From positions 91,470 through 155,469 of the forward strand of contig NZ_JARWNX010000058.1 of NCBI RefSeq assembly GCF_029868385.1: 64,000 nucleotides of DNA, in the 5' to 3' direction. Below, piece by piece: positions 9,017 through 17,214 of this stretch. Position 1 is the first letter of the stretch. Each line of letters begins with the position of its first letter. Made by a program: the position numbers and the translations under genes. The DNA comes from Nocardia cyriacigeorgica (GTDB taxonomy: Bacteria > Actinomycetota > Actinomycetes > Mycobacteriales > Mycobacteriaceae). Under the pieces are notes generated by a model. The model had not been told where the DNA came from and searched no databases. It saw only the letters and a list, made by a program, of their open reading frames with translations.

Positions 9017-9036
9017 TATTGCCTTGCCAATATGAT
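9017..9036 (+). promoter_or_regulatory. Leaderless promoter with overlapping MarR operator candidate
   Basis: TATTG (9017-9021), six bases, CAATA (9028-9032) is a perfect inverted repeat. It overlaps a good -10 box TATGAT (9031-9036). The GTG start codon at 9043 lies exactly 7 nt after that -10, so the mRNA should begin at or next to the start codon. Repressor binding here would block the operon, as expected for an autoregulated MarR gene. Confidence 0.6.
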
Positions 9037-9042
9037 CGCGCG

Positions 9043-9528
9043 GTGGCGAGTGACATGGGATTCGGAGATGCGCTCGAGCGTTTCCTGACGGGCCTGTTCA
9101 GCGCGAGCCGAACCGAGGGCGTCGACCAGCTCGTCGCCTTGGATCTGTCGCTGTCCCAAGCACGTACCATGTTCGTCCTCGGCCACGACGATCGTCAGCA
9201 GCTGCCCATCCACACCATCGCCGAACGACTCTCGCTATCGGTGACCGCGGCGGGGCGCAATGTGGATCGACTCGTTCGTCTCGGTTTGCTGACCAGGGAC
9301 GAGAGCCCAGAGGACCGGCGAGTGAAGCTGGTCGGCCTCAGTGCACACGGGCGAGCGGTCATTCGCGATCAGATGATGTGCCATCGCGAAACTCTCGACC
9401 GTCTCGTCGAACGTCTGCCGGATGACGTTCGCGACGATCTGCACGCCGCCGTCCTCGGCGTGCTCGACTCCGGGGCACTCGCCTCGGTGCAAACCATCCC
9501 AGCCGTATCGACGGGAGACCCCTCGTGA
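9043..9528 (+). CDS. MarR-family transcriptional regulator
   Basis: 161 residues from GTG 9043. A winged helix-turn-helix is centred near residues 55-100: LPIHTIAERLSLSVTAAGRNVDRLVRLGLL followed by the wing ESPEDRRVKLVGLS, the standard D-x-R-x-K/V wing of MarR proteins. Upstream in-frame codons exist but would cross the promoter, so GTG 9043 is preferred. Its stop overlaps the start of the efflux gene by 4 bp. It most likely represses itself and the transporter and is released by a small aromatic or drug-like ligand; the ligand is unknown. Confidence 0.85.
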   Translation: MASDMGFGDALERFLTGLFSASRTEGVDQLVALDLSLSQARTMFVLGHDDRQQLPIHTIAERLSLSVTAAGRNVDRLVRLGLLTRDESPEDRRVKLVGLSAHGRAVIRDQMMCHRETLDRLVERLPDDVRDDLHAAVLGVLDSGALASVQTIPAVSTGDPS

Positions 9529-11096
9529 GCAAGTCCGCCGGCAATACCGCCGCAGCGGTACCCGACAAGATCGACGGCGCCGTACTGAAGGTCGCCGGTG
9601 TCGTCGTCCTCGGCGCCATCATGTCGATTCTCGACATCACCGTGGTCAATGTCGCACTGCCGACATTCCAGACCGAGTTCGATGTCGCCAACTACTCCAC
9701 GGTGGCCTGGACGGTCACCGCCTACACCCTCGCCCTGGCGACGGTGATCCCGCTGACCGGCTGGGCCGCCGACCGATTCGGCACCAAACGCCTCTATCTG
9801 AGCGCGCTGGTGCTGTTCACCGGCGGTTCGGTGCTGTGCGCACTGGCCTGGAGCATCGAGGCGCTGATCGCGTTCCGTGTGATCCAGGGTCTCGGCGGCG
9901 GCATGCTGATGCCGCTCGGCATGACAATCATGACCAAGGCCGCGGGGCCCGAGCGGATCGGCCGCCTCATGGCGATCCTCGGTATCCCGATGCTGCTGGG
10001 CCCGATCCTCGGCCCGATCCTCGGCGGCTGGCTGATCGACAACGCCTCCTGGCACTGGATCTTCCTGATCAACCTGCCCATCGGCGCCATCTCGCTGGTG
10101 TACGCCTACATTGTGCTGCCCAAGGACGATCCGCAGCCGAGCGAGAGCTTCGACGTGATCGGCATGCTGATGCTGTCGCCGGGTCTGGCGCTGTTCCTGT
10201 TCGGTGTCTCCACCATCCCGGAGGAGGGCACCCTCGCCGCGCCGAAGGTGTGGGCAACCATGCTCATCGGCGGTCTGCTGGTGATCGCGTTCGTGTTCTA
10301 CTCGTTCAAGCCCAAGCATCCGCTGCTGGATCTGCGGCTGTTCAAGAACTTCAACCTGTCGATCTCGACGATCACCATGTTCCTGTTCGCGGCCTCGTTC
10401 TTCGGTGGTCTGCTGCTGGTGCCCACCTACTTCCAGCAGGTGCGCGGTGAGAGCCCGCTGATGGCGGGTCTGCTGGTGGCGCCGCAGGGTCTCGGCACCA
10501 TGCTCACCATGCCGCTGGCGGGTGCGCTGGCCGATAAGCTGCCGGTCGGGCGGATCGTGCCGATCGGCATGGCCACCATCACCGTCGCGATGTTCGGGCT
10601 GTCGCAGACCGATGCGCACACCTCCTACCCGATATTGCTCGGCCTGCTGTTCGTGCTCGGTCTCGGCATGGGTGGCACCATGATGCCGCTGATGACGGCC
10701 GCGCTGCGGACGCTCAGCGAGCATGAGGTGGCCCGTGGTTCCACGCTGCTCAATATCGCGCAGCAGATCGCGAGTTCGGTCGGTGTCGCCATCATCTCGG
10801 TGGTGCTGACCAACCAGTTCAAGGCCTCGGAACCGGTATCGGCGGCCCAAGCCGTCGGTGAAGCCGAACGCACCGGCACCGCGCCGGATCCGTCGATCCT
10901 GGAGTACATCCAGTCGATGGGTGAGAAGTTCCAGTCGATCGTCCTCGACGATATGGCTTCGGCGTTCTCCACCAGCTACCTGGTCGCGGCGTTCCTGTGC
11001 CTGGTCACCCTGATCGCCTCGTTCTTCCTGCCCCGCAAGAAGGATGCGGCACAGATCGAGGGTGAGCAGTCGAAGGCTCCGGTCATGATGCACTGA
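9525..11096 (+). CDS. MFS drug-efflux transporter, DHA2 (EmrB/QacA) family
   Basis: 523 residues with about 14 membrane helices. DHA2 motifs include motif C-like GIPMLLGPILGPILGGWL in helix 5, the helix 1 motif LDITVVNVALP and motif A-like GWAADRFGTKRLY. A longer loop (EPVSAAQAVGEAERTGTAPDPSILEYIQSMG) precedes the last helix, as in EmrB/MdtD proteins. It exports hydrophobic drugs or metabolites by proton antiport. Co-translation with the MarR gene suggests an inducible efflux pair. A long hairpin ends the operon 15 bp downstream. Confidence 0.9.
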   Translation: MSKSAGNTAAAVPDKIDGAVLKVAGVVVLGAIMSILDITVVNVALPTFQTEFDVANYSTVAWTVTAYTLALATVIPLTGWAADRFGTKRLYLSALVLFTGGSVLCALAWSIEALIAFRVIQGLGGGMLMPLGMTIMTKAAGPERIGRLMAILGIPMLLGPILGPILGGWLIDNASWHWIFLINLPIGAISLVYAYIVLPKDDPQPSESFDVIGMLMLSPGLALFLFGVSTIPEEGTLAAPKVWATMLIGGLLVIAFVFYSFKPKHPLLDLRLFKNFNLSISTITMFLFAASFFGGLLLVPTYFQQVRGESPLMAGLLVAPQGLGTMLTMPLAGALADKLPVGRIVPIGMATITVAMFGLSQTDAHTSYPILLGLLFVLGLGMGGTMMPLMTAALRTLSEHEVARGSTLLNIAQQIASSVGVAIISVVLTNQFKASEPVSAAQAVGEAERTGTAPDPSILEYIQSMGEKFQSIVLDDMASAFSTSYLVAAFLCLVTLIASFFLPRKKDAAQIEGEQSKAPVMMH

Positions 11097-11110
11097 GTCG
11101 AGCAATCGGC

Positions 11111-11160
11111 GAACGTCCACGGTCCCTGCGTGAATCTTTCACGCGGGGACCGTGGCGTTC
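11111..11160. terminator. Strong hairpin between convergent genes (bidirectional terminator)
   Basis: CCACGGTCCC-t-GCGTGAA (11117-11134) pairs with TTCACGC-g-GGGACCGTGG (11138-11155) around a 3-nt loop. The stem extends through GAACG/CGTTC with one bulged base. It sits between the MFS stop (11096) and the stop of the leftward lysozyme-domain gene (11176), so it can serve both. Confidence 0.85.
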
Positions 11161-11175
11161 ATCGACCGGGAATGT

Positions 11176-12246
11176 CTATACGGAGACGTTGGCCATACTG
11201 GCCGCGATGCCGTCCGCGTTGGCGACCCGCTGGTCACGAAACGTGCCGTCGCTTCGTTCGTAGTACTCATCGAACACCGCCGCCGCTGCCCCTGGCGTAT
11301 CTGTGGCCAATAGCCTGCGATATGCCGCGGATTCCTCGCCGCGCAGCTCATGCATCATGAAGTCGACCTGAGTCTTCCAATCACCGACCGGCTTGCCCTG
11401 TGCTGCGGCGAAGGCTTCGAGATTCTGGCGCCGTCCGCCGAGCCACTGACACAACCCGTACGCACCTTCTTTCGGGTTGTAGGCCCCGGTATTCAATCCG
11501 GGCGCTTCGACCTGCATATTGCCGAGCACTCCGGCTGCCTGTGCAGGGGTGAGACCGTGCTCGAGGAGTCGCTTGTAGATGTTTTCGGCCGTGGCTCGCT
11601 CACCACCATCCAGCGGTGTCGCGGTCGCGTTCGTGGCCGGGGACCCGCCCTCGTAGATATCGGCGGGCAGGTTGCTGCCGAAATTCGGTGTCCACGGTGG
11701 TGCCCCGCCACCCGACGGGGCACCGCCGTTCTGCGGATTCCCTCCTCCTGGAGGTGAATTCCACGCCTGCCGGTCCAGTTCGTTGAAGGCGTCCCAGACC
11801 GCATCGACCGCTTTGCCGATGACCTTGTCGATCGCCTCGACAGCACCGACCTGCTCAGCCGGGGTCGGGCGGTCCGGCGGGTCGTCGACAACGTCGGCCA
11901 GAATTTCGTCGACTGCCTTCTCGAGAGCATCGACCTGGGCAGTCACCTCATTGGCCACATCAGCGGACGCGGCAGCCATCTCGGCGATCTGATCGTCGAG
12001 CGAGTTCCATTGGTCCTTGTAGTCTTTGACGTCCCCGGCGCGAAGGTTGTATTCCTTCTTCAGCTCGCCGTCCCCCGGCATCTTCGCATCACCGAGTCCA
12101 TCCAGGTACTTGGCCGTGATCCGGGTCGCGGTCTTATCACCGAGCCCCTTCTTCAGGGCCTCCAGCGTCGCTTCGGTTCGGGCGATATACGGGTTCAGGA
12201 TGGGCGCGTCGGAAAAACGCCGAAAGCTCACTGGATCCGGGGCCAC
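11176..12246 (-). CDS. Phage tail-tip lysozyme-domain protein with helical N-terminus
   Basis: 356 residues from GTG 12246, which has GGGAGG 6-7 nt upstream. Residues 1-150 are alpha-helical and charged with no signal peptide. A Gly/Pro/Asn-rich linker (about 165-215) follows. The C-terminal 140 residues match the phage tail lysozyme fold: AAGVLGNMQVEAPGLNTGAYN, YGLCQWLGGRRQNLEAF, and the late QVDFMMHEL block, with a Glu in MQVEA as probable catalytic acid. Such domains cleave peptidoglycan. The helical N-terminus resembles ESX/type VII-exported proteins in architecture, but no clear WxG motif is present and export is only inferred. About 170 bp separate it from the upstream oxidase gene. Confidence 0.7.
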   Translation of the reverse strand: MAPDPVSFRRFSDAPILNPYIARTEATLEALKKGLGDKTATRITAKYLDGLGDAKMPGDGELKKEYNLRAGDVKDYKDQWNSLDDQIAEMAAASADVANEVTAQVDALEKAVDEILADVVDDPPDRPTPAEQVGAVEAIDKVIGKAVDAVWDAFNELDRQAWNSPPGGGNPQNGGAPSGGGAPPWTPNFGSNLPADIYEGGSPATNATATPLDGGERATAENIYKRLLEHGLTPAQAAGVLGNMQVEAPGLNTGAYNPKEGAYGLCQWLGGRRQNLEAFAAAQGKPVGDWKTQVDFMMHELRGEESAAYRRLLATDTPGAAAAVFDEYYERSDGTFRDQRVANADGIAASMANVSV

Positions 12247-12418
12247 CGTCCACCTCCCACACACACCGCACGGCGGCGACTCTGTCCCGCCATGCCGGTC
12301 GAGCACCTGCATACATAGCAGAATCCACAGGCCACCACTGTCGCTGGTACTCCCGCGAATGGGAAGGGATTTCCGGGCTGCGGACATCGAGGTCGACGTA
12401 CCGCAGACCCGCCACCGG

Positions 12419-14014
12419 TCAGATCACGGTGCCGACATCACTGGCGACGAGATGATCGAGCGCGCGTTCGGCCACCGCCGCGATCGTCATCGACGGATTG
12501 CACGCGGCGGTATTGCCCGGCATCAGCGCGCCGTCGAGCACGTAGAGCCCGCGCTGGCCGAGCACCCGGCCCGCCGGATCGCAGACGCTGCCCATACTCG
12601 CGCCGCCCAGCGGATGCCAGGTGGACGGGAAGGCGGCATTGGTGTCGAGCAGCGCGGTGCCCGGGCCCGCGATGCGGTGGGCCGTCGGCCCGATGTGGTT
12701 GTCCTGGATGTGGGAATCGCCGTCGGCCGGCCAGTGCAGCACCGCCTGCTCGGTCGCGGAATCGTAGGTGAACGCGCCGCGCCCGTCGCTGACGCCGTAG
12801 CCGACCATCATGGTGCTCGTCGGATCGATCGGCATCGGCGGTATCGATGCCTGGATGAGCGTATGCGCGGCCCGTGGATCCGACCAGTTCAGACTGCCGT
12901 ACACCACCGGACCGCCTTGCGCGGGACCGAAATCCGCGACCGGGTTGTGCCATACGTAGATCCGGTCGGCGTTGGTGCCCCAGTTCTGCCCGAGACCGTC
13001 GGGCAGGTCGGGAATCAGACCCCTCGCCGCCGCCCGCACCAGCAGTGCGGTGGTGTTGAGGCTGCCAGCGGCCAGCACGAGGGCGCCGGTGGTGAGGATG
13101 ATGTTCTCCTGGACGACGCCCGCGGTGTCGATCCGATCGACGTGGACGATCCAGCGTCCGTCGGGGCCGCGTTCGATATCGGTGACCTCGTGCTGGGTCC
13201 GCACCTGCACCCGCCCGGTCGCCTCGGCCGCCGCGATATAGGTGACGTCGACGGAGTGCTTGCCGCCGTTGTTGACGCCCATCGCACCGTCACCGTTGGT
13301 GTAGGACGGCTTCATCTCCCCGCGCAGTTCGGCCAGGGCGAAGTTCCAGTCGATGGGCATCGGGATCTTCGACAGCGGCAGCCCGGCGCGACGCACATGG
13401 TCGGCGAAGACGCGCGCCGCCGCGTAGTTCGGGCTCGCGACCAGGTCGTCCGGGGCGACGGCAAGGCCGAGCATCCGCGCGACCCGCGGATAGTGGACGC
13501 GGTCCATCCTCGCCCAGTCGAGTTCGGCCGGGAAGTGCCCGGCGAACACCGCCTCGTCCGGTTGCAGCGACATGCCCTGGTAGATCAGCGAACCGCCCCC
13601 GAGCCCCGCCGCGCACAACGCCGTCATGTTCTCTCCCGGCACCGCCTCGACCAGACCGGTGTAGGGCTCGAAGGCCAGCGGCCGCCCGAACAGATTCGGG
13701 CTGGAGCGATGCCACAGGATGCGCTTGTCCGGTGCGGACGCTCTCGGGAAGGTTTCCGCGTTCGGTCCTGTCGGCCAGCGCATGCCACGTTCGAGCAGCA
13801 CCACCGGCACACCGGCCTGCGCCAGCCGCAACGCCGTCACCCCACCGCCGAACCCGGACCCGACCACCACCACCCGATGCTCCTCCCGAGTGAGCCGAAC
13901 GCCATTGACCCGGGCGGCGATCCCCGGCCTCGGGTCGAAGGTCCGCACAGCGGTGAGCGCGGCACCTGCGGCCACCGCCCCGGCCAGCAGGGAGCGGCGG
14001 GAGATCACTGACAT
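12419..14014 (-). CDS. Cholesterol oxidase-type GMC oxidoreductase, Tat-exported
   Basis: 531 residues from ATG 14014 (GAGG 6 nt upstream). The N-terminus MSVISRRSLLAGAVAAGAA is a twin-arginine signal. An FAD-binding VVVGSGFGGGVTALRLAQAG motif follows near residue 48, then GGGSLIYQGM, and at the C-terminus WHPLGGASMG and NPSMTIAAVAERAL, which carry the active-site His and Asn of the ChoD/ChoA class. It should oxidise 3-beta-hydroxysterols to cholest-4-en-3-one at or outside the membrane. It is probably monocistronic, with an inverted-repeat operator upstream. Other GMC sterol or alcohol oxidases are less likely given these motifs. Confidence 0.85.
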   Translation of the reverse strand: MSVISRRSLLAGAVAAGAALTAVRTFDPRPGIAARVNGVRLTREEHRVVVVGSGFGGGVTALRLAQAGVPVVLLERGMRWPTGPNAETFPRASAPDKRILWHRSSPNLFGRPLAFEPYTGLVEAVPGENMTALCAAGLGGGSLIYQGMSLQPDEAVFAGHFPAELDWARMDRVHYPRVARMLGLAVAPDDLVASPNYAAARVFADHVRRAGLPLSKIPMPIDWNFALAELRGEMKPSYTNGDGAMGVNNGGKHSVDVTYIAAAEATGRVQVRTQHEVTDIERGPDGRWIVHVDRIDTAGVVQENIILTTGALVLAAGSLNTTALLVRAAARGLIPDLPDGLGQNWGTNADRIYVWHNPVADFGPAQGGPVVYGSLNWSDPRAAHTLIQASIPPMPIDPTSTMMVGYGVSDGRGAFTYDSATEQAVLHWPADGDSHIQDNHIGPTAHRIAGPGTALLDTNAAFPSTWHPLGGASMGSVCDPAGRVLGQRGLYVLDGALMPGNTAACNPSMTIAAVAERALDHLVASDVGTVI

Positions 14015-14073
14015 GGAAGTCCTCACGACGAGCCACGGGTGCTGGTCACACCTCGCAACGACGAGCCAGGCGC

Positions 14074-14106
14074 CAGTAACCCAGTTACTGAGTAGCGAAG
14101 TTACTG
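14074..14106. promoter_or_regulatory. Inverted-repeat operator upstream of the cholesterol oxidase gene
   Basis: CAGTAAC (14074-14080), CCA, GTTACTG (14084-14090) is a perfect 7-3-7 dyad. A third half-site GTTACTG follows at 14100-14106, 16 bp from the second. On the minus strand a TAACTT -10 box overlaps the third half-site. The layout suits a TetR-family repressor dimer plus an extra half-site; it does not match the mycobacterial KstR consensus. Confidence 0.55.
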
Positions 14107-14484
14107 CACCTCCGCGTCCCCCGGGCACAATCCGCCAGAATCCGTCCGCCCAGTGCTACCTCATTGCGCGGCCTTCTCGACGTTTACCTCCATGAGGTGC
14201 CACTCGCGGATCGTATGGCGGGGTGAGCGGCGGCTGGGGTCTGGCCGAATGCCCGACTGTCGTACGTGGACGCGGGCGAATCGGAGTTGACGCGGGCGGC
14301 TGTGTCGGGGCCGACGGAGGCCGGGGCGACCGAGCTGCTCGCCGGTTGTCGGCACGGGATGTGCGCGTGCACGACAACTCTGCGCAGCGGCGCCGCGTCG
14401 GCCGCCGTCGGGCGAAGTGGAATCCATCCCGCGCGGCGACATGGGGCCACCTCGCCGGATACCAGCAGGGTGCCCGCCCGGTAC
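14107..14484. other. Non-coding or unrecognised stretch downstream of bioD
   Basis: About 380 bp between the oxidase promoter and the bioD stop. Open frames exist on both strands, but none has a convincing start, known motif or clear codon bias. bioB, which might have been expected here, is absent. No hairpin strong enough to call a terminator was found. Confidence 0.5.
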
Positions 14485-15165
14485 TCAGGCGAGGAGGTGG
14501 CGGTGCGCCCAGGTGGGGTCGAGCCAGCTCGCGGCTGCGGCGCGGAAGTCGGTGGGTGCCCATGAGCCCGCACCGGCCGGGATGGCCCCGACCAGGTCGA
14601 CGCCGGTGACGCGGGGCAGGTCGGTGCGGTTGGTTTCCATGGCCAGGTCGGGGGTTGCGGGCCAGGAGCCGATGATCAGGCCCGCGCATTCCACTCCGGC
14701 CGCATCCAGTGCGCGGGTGGTCAGTTCGGTGTGGTTGAGGGTGCCGAGGCCGGGCGCGGTGACGAGCACGACCGGGGCGGACAGTGCGACGGCCAGATCC
14801 AGCAGCGTGAACTCGCCCATGCGGACCAGCAGCCCACCCGCACCTTCGACGAGGACGGTATCGGCGCTGAGATCGCTGATGGCCGAGACGGTTTCGCCGA
14901 GGGTGAGCAGGGGCGCCCCGCATCGCCGGGCGGCGGTGTCGGGGGCCAGCGGTTCGGGGTAACGGGCCAGTTCGACCGTGCGGGTGACACCGGCGAGAGC
15001 GGCGATCGTGGCGAGATCACCGGGTTCACCCGGTGCGACACCGGTCTGCGCCGGTTTGCACACCGCGACGGTGCGCCCGGCCTCACGCGCGACCGCAGCA
15101 AGCGCGGCCGTGACGATGGTCTTACCGATATCGGTGGATGTCCCGGTGACCAACAGCGGAGTCAT
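14485..15165 (-). CDS. bioD: Dethiobiotin synthetase
   Basis: 226 residues from ATG 15165. The N-terminal LLVTGTSTDIGKTIVTAAL carries the modified P-loop of BioD, followed by CKPAQTG with the catalytic Lys, and VLVEGAGGLLVRMGEF, the EGAGG block of the family. It closes the ureido ring of 7,8-diaminononanoate with CO2 and ATP to give dethiobiotin. It follows bioF by 79 bp on the same strand, so bioF-bioD is one transcription unit governed by the site upstream of bioF. Confidence 0.94.
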   Translation of the reverse strand: MTPLLVTGTSTDIGKTIVTAALAAVAREAGRTVAVCKPAQTGVAPGEPGDLATIAALAGVTRTVELARYPEPLAPDTAARRCGAPLLTLGETVSAISDLSADTVLVEGAGGLLVRMGEFTLLDLAVALSAPVVLVTAPGLGTLNHTELTTRALDAAGVECAGLIIGSWPATPDLAMETNRTDLPRVTGVDLVGAIPAGAGSWAPTDFRAAAASWLDPTWAHRHLLA

Positions 15166-15244
15166 CGATCCCCCCGCACAGCACGATCGGCGGCGCGGCG
15201 TCCCGCCGGGACCGAGTGACCGTCGAGCGCGAGCGGCACACGCC

Positions 15245-16393
15245 TCATACCGGAACCGCCGCACGCGCGTGGGTCAACACCTCGCCGAGGACCATGGCGA
15301 TGGTGTCGATCTCGTCGGGAGTCAGGTTCGCTCGGGCGGTGAGTCGCAGCCGGGAGGTGCCCTCCGGTACCGAGGGCGGGCGGAAGCAGCCGACGTCGAG
15401 TCCGCGGGCCCGGCACTGCTGGGCGGCGTCGAACGCAACCTGCGCTTCGCCGAGCACTACCGAGACCACGGCCGAATCCGGCTGTGACACACCGGCGATG
15501 CGCGCGATATCGGCGGCGCGGTCCAGCACTCGCTGCGCGATACCGGGGTCGCGGCGCAGGATTCCCAGCGCGGCGCGGGCCGCGCCGACAGCGGCGGGTG
15601 CCAGCCCGGTGTCGAAGATGAAGGTGCGCGCGGCGTCGATGAGATGGGCGCGTACCCGCTCGCTCGCCAGCACGGCGCCACCTTGGGCGGCAAGGGCTTT
15701 CGACAGCGTCGCGGTGATCACCAGGTCGGGTTCCCCTGCCAGACCGGCTTCCTGCACCAGTCCGCGCCCGCCGGTACCGCGCACACCCAGGCCATGCGCC
15801 TCGTCGACGATGAGCACCGCGCCGTTGGCCCGGGTGACCCGGTGCAGTTCGGTCAGCGATGCCAGATCACCGTCGGCGCTGAAGACCGAATCGGTGAGCA
15901 CGAGCGCCCGTTCCTCCGCGCGTCCGGCCAGCAGCCGATCCACGGCCGCGACATCGCGATGCGGTGCGATCTCCACCCGCGCCCGCGACAACCGGCAGGC
16001 GTCCACCAGCGACGCGTGACTGCCCGCATCGGAGACGATCAACGAGCCGCGCCCGGCCAGCGCCGTCACCGCGCCGAGGTTGGCGGCGTATCCGGAAGCG
16101 AAGACCAGCCCGGCTTCGGCGCCCACGAATTCGGCGAGTTCGGCTTCGAGTTGTTCGTGTTCGGCGGTCGTCCCGGTGACCAGTCGCGACCCGGTCGACC
16201 CCGCGCCCCACCGCCGCACGGCCGCTACCGCGCCGTCGATGACCTCCGGGTGGCGCGCCAGCCCCAGATAGTCGTTGGATGCCAGATCGATCGACGGCGA
16301 CTGCGGTTCCCGCGCCCGCAACTCCCGTCGCAGCCCCGCCCCCACCCGCTCGGCAGCACGTTCGTCCAGCCAGCTCAATGGATCGGTACTCAC
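15245..16393 (-). CDS. bioF: 8-amino-7-oxononanoate synthase
   Basis: 382 residues from GTG 16393. The PLP enzyme carries SNDYLGLA near residue 45, GSTGSRLVTGTTAEHEQLE, DEAHGLGVRGTGGRG, and the Schiff-base lysine in ITATLSKALAAQGG. It condenses pimeloyl thioester with L-alanine. A TATGGT -10 (16402-16407, minus strand) lies 8 nt before the start codon, so the transcript is leaderless or nearly so, and a TGAACnnnGTTCA operator sits just upstream. Much longer upstream frames are open but lack homology and cross the operator. Confidence 0.94.
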   Translation of the reverse strand: MSTDPLSWLDERAAERVGAGLRRELRAREPQSPSIDLASNDYLGLARHPEVIDGAVAAVRRWGAGSTGSRLVTGTTAEHEQLEAELAEFVGAEAGLVFASGYAANLGAVTALAGRGSLIVSDAGSHASLVDACRLSRARVEIAPHRDVAAVDRLLAGRAEERALVLTDSVFSADGDLASLTELHRVTRANGAVLIVDEAHGLGVRGTGGRGLVQEAGLAGEPDLVITATLSKALAAQGGAVLASERVRAHLIDAARTFIFDTGLAPAAVGAARAALGILRRDPGIAQRVLDRAADIARIAGVSQPDSAVVSVVLGEAQVAFDAAQQCRARGLDVGCFRPPSVPEGTSRLRLTARANLTPDEIDTIAMVLGEVLTHARAAVPV

Positions 16394-16396
16394 AGC

Positions 16397-16422
16397 TGAA
16401 CACCATACTTGAACGGCGTTCA
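16397..16422. promoter_or_regulatory. BioQ-type operator and promoter of bioFD
   Basis: TGAAC (16410-16414), GGC, GTTCA (16418-16422) matches the TGAACnnnGTTCA consensus of the TetR-family biotin repressor BioQ. Another TGAAC half-site lies at 16397-16401, 13 bp away, on the other side of the -10 box (16402-16407). The same consensus occurs upstream of bioA. Confidence 0.85.
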
Positions 16423-16469
16423 GGAGGGTGATGGGGGCCACCGGCCGCCGCGGATGCGGCCGCAGCAAA

Positions 16470-16491
16470 TGCTGCCGCCGATACGGCAGCA
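16470..16491. terminator. Hairpin downstream of the MarR gene
   Basis: TGCTGCCG (16470-16477) pairs perfectly with CGGCAGCA (16484-16491) around a 6-nt loop. It is about 190 bp past the stop of the leftward MarR gene and before the bioF operator, so it could insulate bioFD from read-through. No T-run follows. Confidence 0.4.
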
Positions 16492-16529
16492 CGAACGCCA
16501 CCGGGGCCGACGTCGTCGGCTCGGTTCGT

Positions 16530-16616
16530 CTCGCACCACACCCGACCGGACCAGGGGCAACGGCCGAACCGGCCGCGCGTTGATCCACCTCGCACCTACA
16601 CCCGACCGGACTATGG
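16530..16616. repeat. Short direct repeat, two copies 60 bp apart
   Basis: CTCGCACC, optional T, then ACACCCGACCGGAC occurs at about 16530-16551 and 16590-16611, each followed by a G-rich stretch. The two CCCGACCGGA cores start at 16541 and 16601, exactly 60 bp apart. Function unknown. Confidence 0.5.
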
Positions 16617-16683
16617 GCCGACCCCACGTCCGCCGGGCCCGTCAGCGAATTCCACTCGGTAGCGACCAGGGCGGGTATCGGGT

Positions 16684-17154
16684 TCAAGTGCTGAACCAGC
16701 TGGGCGTATCCATCTGGAACAGATCACCCGGCGCGATTGTCCGCAGATCGGCTTCGAGCGCGGCCATCCGATCCGCGCCGAGAATCCCGGACCAGCGGGC
16801 GTGGATGCGGTCGAAGGTCTGGGCGGACTTGTCGAGGAAGTCGATCGCCTGTTCGGTGAGCGTGTAGACCTTGCGGCGCGCGTCGGCGGGGTCGTGGCCG
16901 CGCCGTAGATAGCCGAGGCGTTCGAGCGCGTCGATGTGTTTGCCCGCCGCCTGTTTGGAGATGCCGAGTGCGCGCCCGAGGTCGGCGGCGGTGCAGCCAT
17001 CCGGGCCCGCGCGCCCGATGGCCTGGAAGACGAACCCGTGCATCGGCCGCAGGCCGGGGTGGCCGCGTTCGGCCAGGTCGGCGTGCACTTCGTCGATGGC
17101 CGCACGGAAAGCGACCAGCATCCGCAGCGGCAGCTCGAAACCATCGCTTGACAT
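16684..17154 (-). CDS. MarR-family transcriptional regulator
   Basis: 156 residues from ATG 17154 (GAGG 9 nt upstream). The winged helix-turn-helix is clear: TAADLGRALGISKQAAGKHIDALERLGYL followed by the wing DPADARRKVYTLTEQ. Flanking helices form the dimer interface. It is divergent from a cupin gene, with two GACAA/TTGAC-type operators in the shared 60-bp region, so it probably regulates both genes. The pair lies between bioF and bioA and has no evident biotin role. Confidence 0.87.
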   Translation of the reverse strand: MSSDGFELPLRMLVAFRAAIDEVHADLAERGHPGLRPMHGFVFQAIGRAGPDGCTAADLGRALGISKQAAGKHIDALERLGYLRRGHDPADARRKVYTLTEQAIDFLDKSAQTFDRIHARWSGILGADRMAALEADLRTIAPGDLFQMDTPSWFST

Positions 17155-17158
17155 ATTG

Positions 17159-17200
17159 GACAACCTCGTTGACTATTTGGACAACATCATTGTCTATCTT
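17159..17200. promoter_or_regulatory. Twin MarR operators in a divergent promoter
   Basis: GACAA-CATCA-TTGTC (17180-17194) is a perfect 5-5-5 dyad. GACAA-CCTCG-TTGAC (17159-17173) is a one-mismatch copy exactly 21 bp upstream, two helical turns, each preceded by TTG. A TATCTT -10 box for the cupin gene follows at 17195-17200 and the MarR start codon lies at 17154. Both genes should be repressed together. Confidence 0.75.
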
Positions 17201-17214
17201 AAGGACGAGCATCC

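Noticed and set aside
9369..11120. A 583-codon leftward frame opposite the MarR/MFS operon
   Set aside because: Gln/Arg/His-rich shadow of the membrane transporter without homology; the forward genes have clear motifs and signals.
14266..14565. A 99-codon rightward frame with a CRHGMCACTT segment downstream of bioD
   Set aside because: I considered a small Cys-rich biotin-synthase auxiliary protein, but the frame runs into bioD on the other strand, has no good start and no wider match.
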